A stretch of DNA of 64,000 nt. Source: Adhaeribacter arboris (GTDB lineage Bacteria > Bacteroidota > Bacteroidia > Cytophagales > Hymenobacteraceae). The notes below the pieces were generated by a model, which searched no databases, was not told the DNA's origin, and was given only the letters and a program-made list of their open reading frames with translations. Below, piece by piece: positions 54,433 through 62,606 of this stretch (positions within the stretch are counted from its first letter, which is position 1; every line of letters begins with the position of its first letter). The position numbers and the translations under genes were made by a program. The DNA is taken from assembly GCF_003023845.1 (NCBI RefSeq), contig NZ_PYFT01000001.1, forward strand, positions 2,604,001-2,668,000. Direction: 5' to 3'.

Positions 54433-54557
54433 AATTAAAACAATTAAACAAGTTCCTACATACAACACACAATTTTAAACATCAATGGGATTCAAGTGCA
54501 ATTGAACAAGGCCACGATAGTAGGTCAGCATTTACAAAAAAAGTATACCTTTAACTT

Positions 54558-55643
54558 ATGAATACTTATCGGATTATCGGGCTCATGTCGGGCACCTCTC
54601 TGGATGGAGTCGACTTAGCATACTGCATATTTACGAAAAAAAATCAAAATTGGATATATAAAATATATTATACTGCTACTTTACCATATACTTTTTTTTG
54701 GAAACAGCGATTAGACACTCTAATGGGCGTTTCGACCGAAAAATTTATTTTGGCTGATCATCAATACGGTACCTATTTAGGGGAAGCAGTACGGGAGTTC
54801 GTTAGTAAAAACGGCCTCTCTCCGGATTTTATTGCTTCGCATGGGCACACCATTTTTCACCAACCCGACCAGCATATCAGTTACCAACTAGGCCATGGCG
54901 CTTACCTGGCCGCAGCCGCTGGATTGCCGGTGGTCTGCGATTTCCGAACCCTTGATATTGCCCTCGGCGGACAAGGTGCTCCCCTCGTTCCCATCGGCGA
55001 TCAACTACTCTTCGGTGAATACGATTGCTGCCTGAACCTGGGTGGTATTGCTAATATATCCGTAGCGAGTCCGGCGGGCCGCATTGCCTTTGATACCGGA
55101 GCCTGCAACATGCTGTTAAATACTCTAATAAGCGAAATTAATTTACCTTTTGATGAAAATGGTAGCTTGGGCCGGCAAGGCCAGGTACAAACAAAATTAC
55201 TGGAACAACTTAACGCTGCCGACTATTTTTCCGCGCCACCCCCTAAATCGTTAGGCAAAGAATGGGTAGATGCCCATACCTTGGCATTGTTATTAAACGC
55301 TAATTGCTCCTTAACGGATAAATTACAGACTGCCTGTTACCACATTGCCTTTCATGTAGCGGGCAGTATCCAAAATTTATTTTTAGATTCTCAACCCCGC
55401 CAAGTATTAGCAACCGGCGGTGGAGCCTTTAATACGTATTTAGTAGAACTTATTCAGCAAGCCTTAGGTCCTCAGTTTAAGGTAGTGGTTCCCGAACCCG
55501 AGCTGGTAAGTTTTAAAGAAGCCTTAATTTTTGCGTTTTTAGGTGTACTCCGCTGGCGTCAGGAACCTAATTGTTTCAGCAGTGTTACCGGTGCTCCGCA
55601 CGATAATGTGGGTGGCGCGATTTATTGGGGAAGTAAGAAATAA
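54558..55643 (+). CDS. anmK: Anhydro-N-acetylmuramic acid kinase
   Basis: 361 residues, close to the usual ~370. AnmK phosphorylates and opens 1,6-anhydro-N-acetylmuramic acid to MurNAc-6-phosphate during recycling of cell-wall fragments in the cytoplasm. Diagnostic segments are G-L-M-S-G-T-S-L-D-G-V-D (ATP site, residues 8-19), S-H-G-H-T-I-F-H-Q-P, D-F-R-T-L-D-I-A-L-G-G-Q-G-A-P-L-V-P (substrate), L-N-L-G-G-I-A-N, F-D-T-G-A-C-N-M-L and A-T-G-G-G-A-F-N-T (adenosine site). No MurQ or sugar transporter lies next to it. The divergent ArsR-type gene could be its regulator, though nothing in the sequence proves it. Confidence 0.95.
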   Translation: MNTYRIIGLMSGTSLDGVDLAYCIFTKKNQNWIYKIYYTATLPYTFFWKQRLDTLMGVSTEKFILADHQYGTYLGEAVREFVSKNGLSPDFIASHGHTIFHQPDQHISYQLGHGAYLAAAAGLPVVCDFRTLDIALGGQGAPLVPIGDQLLFGEYDCCLNLGGIANISVASPAGRIAFDTGACNMLLNTLISEINLPFDENGSLGRQGQVQTKLLEQLNAADYFSAPPPKSLGKEWVDAHTLALLLNANCSLTDKLQTACYHIAFHVAGSIQNLFLDSQPRQVLATGGGAFNTYLVELIQQALGPQFKVVVPEPELVSFKEALIFAFLGVLRWRQEPNCFSSVTGAPHDNVGGAIYWGSKK

Positions 55644-55720
55644 GCTACTATTCGTTAAGAAAGTAACTTAAGGCAATTAGCCGTAATTTAATTTTATCCT
55701 TCTCATCCAACCATTAATTA

Positions 55721-55752
55721 TTTATTACCTGCCGTCAATCTACTTATCTTTG
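55721..55752 (+). promoter_or_regulatory. Probable promoter of the MscS gene
   Basis: TATCTTTG (55745-55752) is a perfect -7 TAnnTTTG box, with TTTA 20 bp upstream (55721-55724) at the -33 place. The leader to ATG 55906 would be about 145 nt. I see nothing else in it. Confidence 0.5.
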
Positions 55753-55905
55753 TAACCTGAACTCTTCGCTAACGGGAGGGAAGTTGGGCTACGACAGCTT
55801 GAATCGAGATTCTTTTAAAATTTGCAGGTCAATTCTCCTGCCCTGTATAGCCGCCAGAGTTACTCCCGAATTAAGGGTACTTGCTTCGATTAATTTTTAA
55901 CTATT

Positions 55906-57039
55906 ATGGATATACGAGACCTGCTACAGCAGAAATTTCTGGGTAATAGTCTGGAGAATATTATTTGGTTCGCCGGCATTATGTCGTTCGGTTACATATT
56001 TAAAACTATGTTATCGCAATTGCTTTCCGGTATCTTGTATGGCTTTATTAAAAACTATTCCGTTGATGTAACCAAAGCCGATTTCCGGCGCTTGCTGGTA
56101 ACTCCGCTTGCTTTCCTTACTTTTCTGGTTTTTCTGTATCTAGCTTTTGACCGGCTGCATTACCCTACCGAGTTTTTTGGCTTACCCGAAAAAGGTAATC
56201 TGGGCTTCAAAACCATTACCCAACGCATTTACCGTATTTTCCTGATAGTATCGATTACCTGGGTAGTAATGCGGTTGGTAGATTTTTTTGGAATGATCTT
56301 TTTAAAACGGGCCGAAAAAACCGTTTCCAAGCTCGATGACCAGTTAGTGCCCTTTTTCAAAGATTTCGCGAAAGTAATAATTGTACTGATTGGCTTTTTC
56401 GTCATGCTGGGCTCCGTATTTCGGGTGGATGTTACCAAACTAATTGCCGGCTTAGGGGTAGGTGGTTTAGCGCTGGCTTTTGCCGCGAAAGAAAGTATCG
56501 AGAATTTACTGGCTTCGTTTACTATTTTCCTCGATCAGCCGTTTGTGGTCGGCGATTTAGTACAAGTAGGCGATATTACGGGAGTAGTAGAAAAAATTGG
56601 TTTCCGGAGTACACGCATCCGAACGCTTGAAAAAAGCTACGTAACCCTGCCCAATAAACACATGATCGATAAACCTTTGGATAATCTGACGTTGCGTACC
56701 TTCCGGCGGGTATTATTTGATGTGTCGGTTACGTACAGTACTACTTCGGAACAGGTTCGGGCCATTGCCGCCGAAATCCAAACTTTTATCGATAACCACC
56801 CGCACACGAACCAAGACGGCCGGGTGCGCTTTAACCGCTTAGGTGCGCATTCGAAAGATATTATGGTGCAGTACTTCGTGGATACCATGGACTGGAACGA
56901 GTACATTGATATAAAAGAAGAAATTAATTACAAAATTGTGGAGATAGTAGAAAAACACCAGGCCGAATTTGCTTATCCTACCACTTCTATTGTTTTGCAG
57001 AAATCGGAACAAGATAAGTTGAACACCGCGGTGGATTAA
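55906..57039 (+). CDS. MscS-family small-conductance mechanosensitive channel
   Basis: 377 residues. N-terminal membrane helices at about 20-45, 60-90 and 105-130, then the pore-lining helix at about 180-210. The pore segment is rich in small residues (L-I-A-G-L-G-V-G-G-L-A-L-A-F-A-A-K), the MscS hallmark. Next come the beta domain (F-V-V-G-D-L-V-Q-V-G-D-I-T-G-V-V-E-K-I-G) and R-T-L-E-K-S-Y-V-T-L-P-N-K, both conserved in the family. The C-terminal alpha/beta domain runs to about 365. MscS channels open under membrane tension to release solutes during osmotic downshock. Apparently a single-gene unit. Confidence 0.95.
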   Translation: MDIRDLLQQKFLGNSLENIIWFAGIMSFGYIFKTMLSQLLSGILYGFIKNYSVDVTKADFRRLLVTPLAFLTFLVFLYLAFDRLHYPTEFFGLPEKGNLGFKTITQRIYRIFLIVSITWVVMRLVDFFGMIFLKRAEKTVSKLDDQLVPFFKDFAKVIIVLIGFFVMLGSVFRVDVTKLIAGLGVGGLALAFAAKESIENLLASFTIFLDQPFVVGDLVQVGDITGVVEKIGFRSTRIRTLEKSYVTLPNKHMIDKPLDNLTLRTFRRVLFDVSVTYSTTSEQVRAIAAEIQTFIDNHPHTNQDGRVRFNRLGAHSKDIMVQYFVDTMDWNEYIDIKEEINYKIVEIVEKHQAEFAYPTTSIVLQKSEQDKLNTAVD

Positions 57040-57082
57040 GGTGATTTTTAGTACTTAAGTAAATGGATTTATAAATGAGACA

Positions 57083-57105
57083 AAGCCTTTGACTTGAAAA
57101 GGCTT
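57083..57105 (+). terminator. Weak hairpin after the MscS gene
   Basis: AAGCCTTT-gacttga-AAAGGCTT, 44 bp past the stop. The arms are perfect, but no T run follows. Confidence 0.4.
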
Positions 57106-57171
57106 AATATTTGATATTGGATACGAACAAGCCACATCTAAAAGGAAAAAGTCTTTGTTTTATAATCTTTT

Positions 57172-57459
57172 ATGCTTTTTTCACGCAACAAGTATTACTT
57201 TCTTAAAAGAGGATTTATTTATCTTTTCACATTCATTTCAATAGGGTTCTGCATTCAAAATTTTAAATCCGGCCCATGCACCCCTAATTTAGATGTTCTC
57301 TCTTGGCTCGTAGCCCTATTAGTTAGCTCGATTGTTTTAGTTAAAAATATGATTCAGGCTATTTTTACGCAGAAGTTGATGCGAGTATATGGTACTTTCA
57401 TTCATTTAGCAGGTTTAACTCTATTATACTTCGTGGATGCTATACTTAAGATTTTGTAA
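57172..57459 (+). CDS. Small hypothetical membrane protein
   Basis: 95 residues, not recognised. Three probable membrane helices: about 13-30 (F-I-Y-L-F-T-F-I-S-I-G-F-C-I), 43-62 (L-S-W-L-V-A-L-L-V-S-S-I-V-L-V) and 73-92 (G-T-F-I-H-L-A-G-L-T-L-L-Y-F-V). A short K-S-G-P-C loop lies between the first two. It starts at an ATG in an AT-rich region and ends just before a strong terminator, which supports it being a real gene. It is too small and plain to assign a function. Confidence 0.65.
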   Translation: MLFSRNKYYFLKRGFIYLFTFISIGFCIQNFKSGPCTPNLDVLSWLVALLVSSIVLVKNMIQAIFTQKLMRVYGTFIHLAGLTLLYFVDAILKIL

Positions 57460-57500
57460 GTACCTCGAAAGCAATTTTGAGTAATCTTAAATTTACTTTG

Positions 57501-57544
57501 AATAAAAAGAGCCCGGATTGAATTTAATCCGGGCTCTTTTTATT
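57501..57544. terminator. Two-way terminator between convergent genes
   Basis: AATAAAAAGAGCCCGGATT (57501-57519) pairs perfectly with 57526-57544 over a 6-nt loop: a 19-bp stem with A and T runs on either side. It serves the small membrane gene (+) and the PepSY gene (-). Confidence 0.95.
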
Positions 57545-57569
57545 ACATACTTTAGCAGTTATTTCAGTT

Positions 57570-58802
57570 TTATCTGGCCTGCGCTAGTGTTTTTTTTATT
57601 TTTTTCTTTTTATTCTTCCGCAGGCGATTAATCCAAAGAATAACGCCGGTAATGGGGAAAGTGAAACCGGCTACGCACGAAATAAAGGCAATAATCCGGC
57701 CCGGTAAACCACCAATAGAACCTACGTGCACCGGGTAAAAGGTACTACGCACGCGCTGGCCCAAATTTTTATCCTGGAACAAGAGCTGGCCTATTTTTTC
57801 GCCGGAATATTGATCTAAAAATAATTGACTCGTCGCCCGTTCGTGCGCCGCATCCTTGGGCATTACCATTACGGTAAAAGCGTCTTCCGCTTCCCGCGGA
57901 CGGTTGAACTGGTAAAATTCAACGTCAGGCATTTGGTTTTTCGCTATGTCATACGCTTGATCAAAAGTAATTGGTTGAGCCTCATTTCTTATGAGGGAGT
58001 GGGGCGGTTCGGGTGGTTCTTTACTGGTGTTGGTTAGTTTGTAAATACCATCGTTAAACCATTCAAAAGACCAGGCTAAACCGGTAAAAGCAAAAACAAA
58101 CAAAAATAAAGCAGTATAAAAACCAATTACAATGTGCCAATCGTGATTAATGCGTTTCCAGCCGGCGTTCCATTTTATGGTGAGGCGTTGCTGCAGAATT
58201 TTTTTGTTTTTGGGCCACCACAGAATGATGCCGGTAAGTAAAATAAATAGAAAAGTAAAGGTACTAACTCCTACAATTAATTTACCGGGTCCGTCTTGTA
58301 CTAGTAACCATCGATGGAGTTCAAACATAGTCCGGAAAAAAGCATTTTTCTGGCTGGAAGTAGCGATTAACTGACCGGTATAAGGATTCATGAAAGCAAC
58401 GTGGGTGCTTCGGCCACCCCCTTTGCCCGGACCACCGTAGCCCCCTTTACCTTCTTTAGGCCCACCTTGTTCTTTGCCTCTAGCAGCTTTATTTTCAGCT
58501 TTATCTCTTGCTTTATTTTCGTTTTTCTCTTCAGAATAACTTAATTCAACGGTCCGGCGGGCATCATCGTAAATTTTTATCCCGGCAACTTTCACCCCGG
58601 GTTTAGCTTGGTTAAAATTACGGATTAATTGCTCCAGACTGACGCGCTTACTTCCTTCCGTTACCTTATAACGTTCCGGGTAAATAGTTTCCAACATTTC
58701 TTTTTCGAAAACCATAGCGGCTCCCGTAAAGCAAACCACGCCAATTACTAAGCCGCAAGCTAAGCTCAGATATAAATGTATACTCCGGAAGAAATTTTTC
58801 AT
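57570..58802 (-). CDS. PepSY-domain iron-uptake-associated membrane protein (PepSY_TM type)
   Basis: 410 residues. The N-terminal helix (L-S-L-A-C-G-L-V-I-G-V-V-C-F-T-G-A) is followed by E-K-E-M-L-E-T-I-Y-P-E-R-Y, the usual start of this family. Further helices are near 205-225, 250-275 and 370-395, with W-x-x-x-H-R-W-L preceding one of them and a second PepSY segment at about 295-330 (T-F-D-Q-A-Y-D-I-A-K). Between the first PepSY region and the membrane part there is an unusual Lys/Glu then Gly-rich insert (about residues 95-135). Family members sit beside siderophore receptors and are thought to help reduce or handle imported ferric siderophores in the inner membrane. It begins 77 bp after the TonB receptor gene on the same strand, so the two are probably one operon. 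Confidence 0.9.
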   Translation of the reverse strand: MKNFFRSIHLYLSLACGLVIGVVCFTGAAMVFEKEMLETIYPERYKVTEGSKRVSLEQLIRNFNQAKPGVKVAGIKIYDDARRTVELSYSEEKNENKARDKAENKAARGKEQGGPKEGKGGYGGPGKGGGRSTHVAFMNPYTGQLIATSSQKNAFFRTMFELHRWLLVQDGPGKLIVGVSTFTFLFILLTGIILWWPKNKKILQQRLTIKWNAGWKRINHDWHIVIGFYTALFLFVFAFTGLAWSFEWFNDGIYKLTNTSKEPPEPPHSLIRNEAQPITFDQAYDIAKNQMPDVEFYQFNRPREAEDAFTVMVMPKDAAHERATSQLFLDQYSGEKIGQLLFQDKNLGQRVRSTFYPVHVGSIGGLPGRIIAFISCVAGFTFPITGVILWINRLRKNKKKKIKKTLAQAR

Positions 58803-58879
58803 GTGAATAATATTTAAAGGTATTAAACAAAGAATCAGCTAAGCCCGCAAAAGCAGACTTAGCTGGTTATTAAGATTTA

Positions 58880-61357
58880 TTAAAATCGGTAAGAAACGGT
58901 AGTTATAAATTGGCGCGGAGGGATTGGGTTGACGCTGTAGTTTTCGTGCACGTAGTAATTCAGCTCGTTGGTAATATTAGATAGTTTTCCTAAAATCGAG
59001 AACTTTTTGATGGAGTATCCTAAACTCACATCCAAGGTTGTAAAACCACTAACTGGAATCAAGCGGCTATAACCTGGTAGCTGGCCATTTGCTTCCGGCC
59101 ATCCCACCGTATTGTTCCAACCGCCATTGCGTTTACCAGTATAAAAACCAGATAATCCTACTTTTAAGCCTTTAAGTGTTTCGTTAGAAAAAGTGTAAAA
59201 TAAGGTGGCATTAGCGGTATGAGCTGGATTGCTCACTAATCTTTCCCCTTCTTTATAGCTACCGGTTTTACCAGAAGTTTTGGTGTAGCGCATAAAGTTA
59301 TAACTATAGCCCGCCAAAAAGTTTAATCCTTGCGTAAGGTTACCATTTAAGTCTAATTCTGCGCCATCGCTGGTTGTTTGACCAGTTAACTCTCTAATGT
59401 TAGTATCTGAGTTCGGCGTACCATCAGCCAAATATTGTGCTTGTTGGGCCAGGTTGTTATTTATAATACGGTATAAAGTGAAATTAGCCGAAAGTTTATC
59501 ATTAAAGAAATCGTTCTTAACGCCAATTTCATACTGATCGATGATAGACGGTGCCAAATTTTGGTTGTAGATGTCTCGGCCGGTATTAGGCGTAAAATTA
59601 TTAGAATAGCTGGCAAACAAGGCGGTATTAGAAACGGGCTGGTAAACAATCCCTATCCGGGGTGAAAAAGCACGGTCGAAACGGTCAGTTGCAGTTTGGT
59701 TAGGCGTGGGAGCATCGGTTGCTACATCGTACGTTTTAGCAGCTACTGTTTTTTGGTACGACCAACGCAAACCGGCCAACACTTTCACCTTATTAGAAAT
59801 ACTGATTAAATCCTGGGCATAATAACCAAAACGGTAAGTTGGCGCTTCGGTACGGGTAGTATTAGTAGCCAAAGGCTCATCGGTGCGGGTTACATATTTC
59901 GTCGGATTAAGAATATTAATAGAATCGTACACGCCTTCCTTACTCAAGGAAGCAATATTAAAGGCATTGGTAGTATTTAAATATCTTTCGGCGTCTGTTC
60001 CTACTAAAAGTTGATGGTTAAAGCTGCCCGTGTTAAAGGTACCGGTCAGGTTAACCTGGCCAGTATAATAATCTTCGGCAATTTTTGAGCGAGTTAGTTT
60101 ACGGCCCCAATCCCCATCTGCATCGGCCTGAATACGTTCCGTAGAAAAATAATCGCGCTTAAATAACTGATTTGAACCAATAACATTTAATTTCCAGGAA
60201 TTACTAAGTTGATGATTGATATTGACGGAAGCCGTGCGTTGCTCAATTTTGTTGTAAGCCCAGGGAGTATTAAAAAAGCTGGATCTTGAGATGCTGGTGG
60301 GTATTTTACTGTTTAAGGAGCCAATACCAAAATCCGGCGTTAAATCGTGGTTTAAATAATCGGCTTGCACCAAAATTTCGGTTTTTGCCCCTAACTTATA
60401 CAGTAAGGAAGGATTTACATAAAACTTCTTCGATTCTATACTTTTCCGGTAACTTTCGGCGGTTTCGTAGGTACCAACTAACCGGAAAGCCAGGTTTTTA
60501 GTAATGGGGCCGTAAACATCGCCAATTGGTTTAAACAAGTTATAGCTACCCGCCCGGAGCGATACTTCACCGCCGTATTCAAACTTAGGTTGTTTGGTAA
60601 CCATGTTAATTACCGCTCCGCCGCTAACATTACCGTAAAGCAAAGCCGCACTGCCTTTTAAAACTTCTACTTTTTCTAAAGTACTAGCTTCCGGAATAGC
60701 TGCCGAGTTCACGCGAGCGCCGTTTTTCATAATATTATTGGCGCCTAAATTATACCCTCGGGCGAAGAATGTTTCCGAAGTCGTTCCCCGGGTGCTTCCC
60801 AAAGAAACACCGTTTACATTCCGGATGACGTCACTTAATTTGGAAGCTTGCTGGTCGGCAATAACCTGACTATTGACAATGGTCATGCTTTGCGGCATGT
60901 CAAGCGGGCTAATAGCAATTTTACCAATGGTCACCGGAGTTTTGTTTTTACTGCGAGTAGCCGTTACCATTACTTCGTTTAACTGCTGGGTATTTTTAGG
61001 CAATGTAAAATCGGCGATGCTGGTTTCGTTATTAGTTACCGCAACCGGCATTTCCTGAGCTTGTAAACCTATGAAACTGGCCACCAGAGTATAAGAACCT
61101 TCTTTAATATTTTTGATATAAAACTTACCGTCTTCGGTGGTAATAGCACCTTTATTAGTGCCTTTTATAAAAACACTTACAAAACCAACCGGATTACCAT
61201 CCGTGGAAGTAATACTTCCTTTAATAACACCATTGCCCGCACTTTCGCCTAAGTAAGCAAACTCTTGCGCGGTAGCAGTAAATTTTTGAATAAAGCTTAG
61301 TAGAACAACAAGTAACCCTATTTTAAGGCGTTTAGGTAGATGGTCAAGATGTATCAT
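58880..61357 (-). CDS. TonB-dependent siderophore-type receptor with carboxypeptidase-like N-terminal domain
   Basis: 825 residues from ATG 61357 (M-I-H-L-D-H-L). I chose it because a signal peptide (K-I-G-L-L-V-V-L-L-S-F, ending T-A-T-A-Q) follows; an in-frame ATG 25 codons earlier adds only a poor extension. Domains: carboxypeptidase-regulatory-like beta-sandwich (V-I-K-G-S-I-T-S-T-D-G-N-P-V-G-F), then a plug (N-E-V-M-V-T-A-T-R, D-V-I-R-N-V-N-G-V, G-S-A-A-L-L-Y-G-N-V-S-G-G-A-V-I-N). A 22-strand barrel follows and ends in the C-terminal aromatic T-T-V-S-Y-R-F. The plug features are typical of ferric-siderophore (FhuA-like) receptors. It works in the outer membrane with TonB energy. Ligand unknown. 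Confidence 0.93.
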   Translation of the reverse strand: MIHLDHLPKRLKIGLLVVLLSFIQKFTATAQEFAYLGESAGNGVIKGSITSTDGNPVGFVSVFIKGTNKGAITTEDGKFYIKNIKEGSYTLVASFIGLQAQEMPVAVTNNETSIADFTLPKNTQQLNEVMVTATRSKNKTPVTIGKIAISPLDMPQSMTIVNSQVIADQQASKLSDVIRNVNGVSLGSTRGTTSETFFARGYNLGANNIMKNGARVNSAAIPEASTLEKVEVLKGSAALLYGNVSGGAVINMVTKQPKFEYGGEVSLRAGSYNLFKPIGDVYGPITKNLAFRLVGTYETAESYRKSIESKKFYVNPSLLYKLGAKTEILVQADYLNHDLTPDFGIGSLNSKIPTSISRSSFFNTPWAYNKIEQRTASVNINHQLSNSWKLNVIGSNQLFKRDYFSTERIQADADGDWGRKLTRSKIAEDYYTGQVNLTGTFNTGSFNHQLLVGTDAERYLNTTNAFNIASLSKEGVYDSINILNPTKYVTRTDEPLATNTTRTEAPTYRFGYYAQDLISISNKVKVLAGLRWSYQKTVAAKTYDVATDAPTPNQTATDRFDRAFSPRIGIVYQPVSNTALFASYSNNFTPNTGRDIYNQNLAPSIIDQYEIGVKNDFFNDKLSANFTLYRIINNNLAQQAQYLADGTPNSDTNIRELTGQTTSDGAELDLNGNLTQGLNFLAGYSYNFMRYTKTSGKTGSYKEGERLVSNPAHTANATLFYTFSNETLKGLKVGLSGFYTGKRNGGWNNTVGWPEANGQLPGYSRLIPVSGFTTLDVSLGYSIKKFSILGKLSNITNELNYYVHENYSVNPIPPRQFITTVSYRF

Positions 61358-61392
61358 GAGCAAAGTAGTAGTATGTAGATTTATTAAGACTA

Positions 61393-61529
61393 ATTCTAAA
61401 TTGATGCAAAGCAAATTATTATTTAGAATCAATCCAAATTAATCTAATTAATTTTTTTACTCACCGGGGAACTAAATACAAAAAGTAGAAATACTTCACT
61501 CAGATTCAATAGATTAGTTTAGAGTCGAT
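61393..61529. promoter_or_regulatory. Repeated TTTAGA-type motif upstream of the TonB receptor
   Basis: ATTCTAAAT (61393-61401) and ATTTAGAAT (61421-61429) form perfect 9-bp inverted arms 19 bp apart. Related copies are TTAATCTAATTAA (about 61438-61450) and TTTAGAGTCGAT (61518-61529). They lie 36-172 bp ahead of the receptor start, as expected of a metal-dependent repressor's operators. The regulator is not identified. The rest of the 516-bp gap between the receptor and the hydrolase gene shows nothing I recognise. Confidence 0.4.
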
Positions 61530-61873
61530 TTCAATATAAAACGGAATACAATTTTTGTTGACCTTATCCCTTAATGGTGATTTCCTTCTTTCTCTTACTT
61601 AAAGTCGGCTTTCCTATTAAAGCTTAGCATGAAACTTATCAATCAAGTTTAAGCGACAAAGAATTTTAAGGCCCGAATACTAAGCCTAAAATAGAAACTA
61701 ACCCAGCAACATTATTTCTTTTCTAAATAATGCTCACTGCTAAACGGGATAAAACAGGAACGGCTAAATGCCTTTAGCTGTCGTATTATGCGGATTCAAA
61801 AAATTTAATACTTATAATTGACCAGAATTTAAACCGAATAAAGCGGAATTTTTTAATTACTAGTTCGTAGAAT

Positions 61874-62512
61874 ATGTATACGCATCAAAAAAATATTAAA
61901 TCTGCCGGGAAGCCCCTGGAAGAAACTGGTAAAGCGCTCATCATGATTCATGGCCGCGGAGCCACGGCTGAAAGCATTTTATCACTAAGAGAACACCTGA
62001 ATGTGGCTAATTTTTCTCTTTTCGCTCCGCAAGCAACTAACCATAGCTGGTACCCCTATAGTTTTATGGCTCCGATAGAGCAAAATCAACCGGCTCTGGA
62101 CTCGGCTTTGGCGCTACTTAATGGCCTAATAGATAGTATTAAAGAAAAAGGAATTACTAGTAAGGCTATTTATTTATTGGGCTTCTCGCAAGGAGCTTGC
62201 TTAACGGCGGAATTTGCCAACCGGCAGGCGCAACTTTACGGTGGACTCATCCTGTTTACGGGAGGTTTAATTGGACAACAGCTTAATATCCAAAATTACA
62301 CCGGTACTTTTGAAGGCACCCCGGTTTTGATTACTACCGGCGATCCGGACCCGCACGTACCGGTAAGCCGGGTAAACGAAACAGAAAAAATTTTAGAAGA
62401 AAAAGGGGCAACCGTAACTAAAAAAATTTACAAAGGTCGCCCCCATACTATTTTACAGGAAGAGATTGATCTGGCAAGAACTATTTTAAGTCCTACTGCT
62501 GCAAATCATTAG
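61874..62512 (+). CDS. Alpha/beta hydrolase (phospholipase/carboxylesterase type)
   Basis: 212 residues, a compact single-domain hydrolase with no signal peptide, so cytoplasmic. The oxyanion-hole segment is M-I-H-G-R-G-A-T. The catalytic triad is visible: Ser105 in L-G-F-S-Q-G-A, Asp159 in G-D-P-D-P-H-V-P (Asp157 is the alternative), and His191 in G-R-P-H-T-I. Length and motif order match the carboxylesterase/phospholipase group related to acyl-protein thioesterases. The substrate cannot be read from sequence. It stands alone, divergent from the TonB receptor. Confidence 0.9.
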   Translation: MYTHQKNIKSAGKPLEETGKALIMIHGRGATAESILSLREHLNVANFSLFAPQATNHSWYPYSFMAPIEQNQPALDSALALLNGLIDSIKEKGITSKAIYLLGFSQGACLTAEFANRQAQLYGGLILFTGGLIGQQLNIQNYTGTFEGTPVLITTGDPDPHVPVSRVNETEKILEEKGATVTKKIYKGRPHTILQEEIDLARTILSPTAANH

Positions 62513-62606
62513 TTATTAGTTGCTCGTTGTTCGGCTAATAAGCCATTTATAATTAGCAGATTATCTTAACGAAGTACTTACCAGCAATTAAAGCAAGCTT
62601 TATGAA

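Noticed and set aside
54545-54552. TACCTTTA just before anmK as a -7 box of a leaderless transcript
   Set aside because: No TTTG or TTG lies 20 bp upstream, and the ATG is only 5 bp away, so the match is probably chance.
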